Part shown: positions 5,804 through 6,490 of the stretch, piece after piece
How the letters are laid out: each line of letters begins with the position of its first letter
Numbering within the stretch: the stretch's first letter is position 1
Assembly: GCA_030043155.1 (NCBI GenBank)
Contig: JASHYE010000052.1
Span: 1 to 6,490, forward strand
Source of the DNA: Candidatus Acidiferrales bacterium
Lineage (GTDB): Bacteria > Acidobacteriota > Terriglobia > Acidoferrales > UBA7541
Direction: 5' to 3'
DNA: 6,490 bases
Position numbers and translations under genes: made by a program
The notes under the pieces: generated by a model
The model's database searches: none
Seen by the model: the letters and a program-made list of their open reading frames with translations, nothing else
What the model was told of the DNA's origin: nothing

Positions 5804-6490
5804 CTATTCTGCGCTCTGCCCAAACCAGCATGGGGACAATTTGCTGGAGGGGGACAAGTTCTTAGCCGTACCTTCAGAGGCATAACAGAAGCGCGTGTAG
5901 TGGATTACTTTCCCAAATTGGTCTCCATACGCGATACATCCGACCATAGCGAATTCAGAGCTGAGGGCCACAGGCTTGTCAGGCGTCTCGATTTTTACTT
6001 TTTGCTCGGCGGTGTCATTAGGGAAAACGACGTGTCCCATGGGCGGGAACTGAAATGGAGGGATATGTTTGTCCCAGATCGGTGGAAGCCGATACATCTG
6101 CTTCAGCTCATCAGCCGCACTCTCGCACAGGGTGTCAGCTTCTCTGTTCCACTGCTTAGACAAGTCACCTGCGTTATTAATATCGTGCTGGAAATACCAC
6201 GCGGGCATTACCTGCGCATGAATGGCCGGAGACGGCCCGTAGTTTTTGAACACGATTTTAGCATCTACGGCGAGCATCGAACCCAATACTTGAACCGAAC
6301 TTTCAATTGTGGGTTCACCGAAAACTCCGACCCACGGACGCTGCTGCTCTCTAAATTGCCGCTCAATATCTGTGTTCGTTTGGTTAGCTGTCTTCAGTTG
6401 TCCCCGCAACGTTTTCAACGTGCAAAAGGTGAGACCAGCCAAGACCACAGCAGCGATGACTCCGAGGATTTCCAGTCCGGTTCTGATTTT
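5804..6490 (-). CDS. Membrane-anchored protein of unknown function, 5' end outside window
   Basis: The minus-strand frame is open from the right edge to a TAG at 5806-5804, giving 228 visible codons. A GTG at 6448 could be read as a start, but it falls inside a hydrophobic helix (visible residues 5-25, LEILGVIAAVVLAGLTFCTL), so the true start is most likely beyond the edge. After the helix comes a polar, probably coiled stretch (about 26-50) and then QQRPWVGV at about 49-56. Next is a soluble domain with FKNYGPSPA, a pattern seen in many small bacterial proteins of the type 'one transmembrane helix, then RPWxxV, then NxGxxPA'. No catalytic motif is visible. Three sampled 60-base stretches average about 45% G+C by hand count, against about 57% for two stretches of the phospholipase gene, which may mean a different origin. 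Function is not recognised. Confidence 0.8.
   Translation of the reverse strand, partial: KIRTGLEILGVIAAVVLAGLTFCTLKTLRGQLKTANQTNTDIERQFREQQRPWVGVFGEPTIESSVQVLGSMLAVDAKIVFKNYGPSPAIHAQVMPAWYFQHDINNAGDLSKQWNREADTLCESAADELKQMYRLPPIWDKHIPPFQFPPMGHVVFPNDTAEQKVKIETPDKPVALSSEFAMVGCIAYGDQFGKVIHYTRFCYASEGTAKNLSPSSKLSPCWFGQSAE

Noticed and set aside
6446..6448. GTG as the start of the right-hand gene
   Set aside because: The frame stays open to the window edge, and this codon falls in the middle of a continuous hydrophobic helix, so the start is probably outside the window.
1..6490. CRISPR arrays, tRNA or rRNA genes, insertion sequences
   Set aside because: I saw no regularly spaced repeats, cloverleaf-like segment, rRNA sequence or transposase motif on either strand.

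Overview
The window looks like proteobacterial chromosome. The two larger genes are GC-rich, and an alphaproteobacterium such as a Rhizobiales member is my guess, though nothing here fixes the genus. All three genuine genes are on the minus strand: a large open frame that runs off the left edge (1-2580), a complete Tat-exported phospholipase C (2908-5280), and a membrane-anchored protein of unknown function that runs off the right edge (5804-6490). Long plus-strand frames across these genes are antisense shadows.

The left gene is the most unusual. Its 860 visible codons join an adenylylsulfate-kinase-like P-loop domain to an ATP-binding domain of the pyruvate phosphate dikinase / PEP synthase type (PPDK_N). 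A long, probably helical middle region follows. The swivelling phosphohistidine domain that such proteins normally carry would lie beyond the left edge. The kinase domain keeps its P-loop but has lost several residues that true APS kinases use to hold APS, so it probably phosphorylates something else. The order ATP-grasp, helical middle, (predicted) His domain resembles the dikinase-type small-molecule phosphotransferases such as rifampin phosphotransferase. The substrate cannot be read from the sequence.

The central gene encodes a phosphocholine-specific phospholipase C: twin-arginine signal, phosphoesterase domain and two C-terminal DUF756-type domains. It has a good ribosome binding site and a possible promoter overlapping a 31-bp interrupted palindrome.

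Both gaps beside the phospholipase hold unannotated remains of other genes. At 2794-2892 (plus strand) there is a 33-residue fragment of a sigma-54-dependent AAA+ activator, with its Walker A lysine position changed. At 5454-5615 (minus strand) there is a fragment of a BNR/Asp-box beta-propeller ('sialidase/VPS10-like') protein cut by a stop. The left gap also has a perfect 8-3-8 palindrome (2706-2724) that resembles a GntR-type operator. The phospholipase therefore sits as an intact gene in a rearranged, decaying neighbourhood, and there is no sign that the three genes form one operon.
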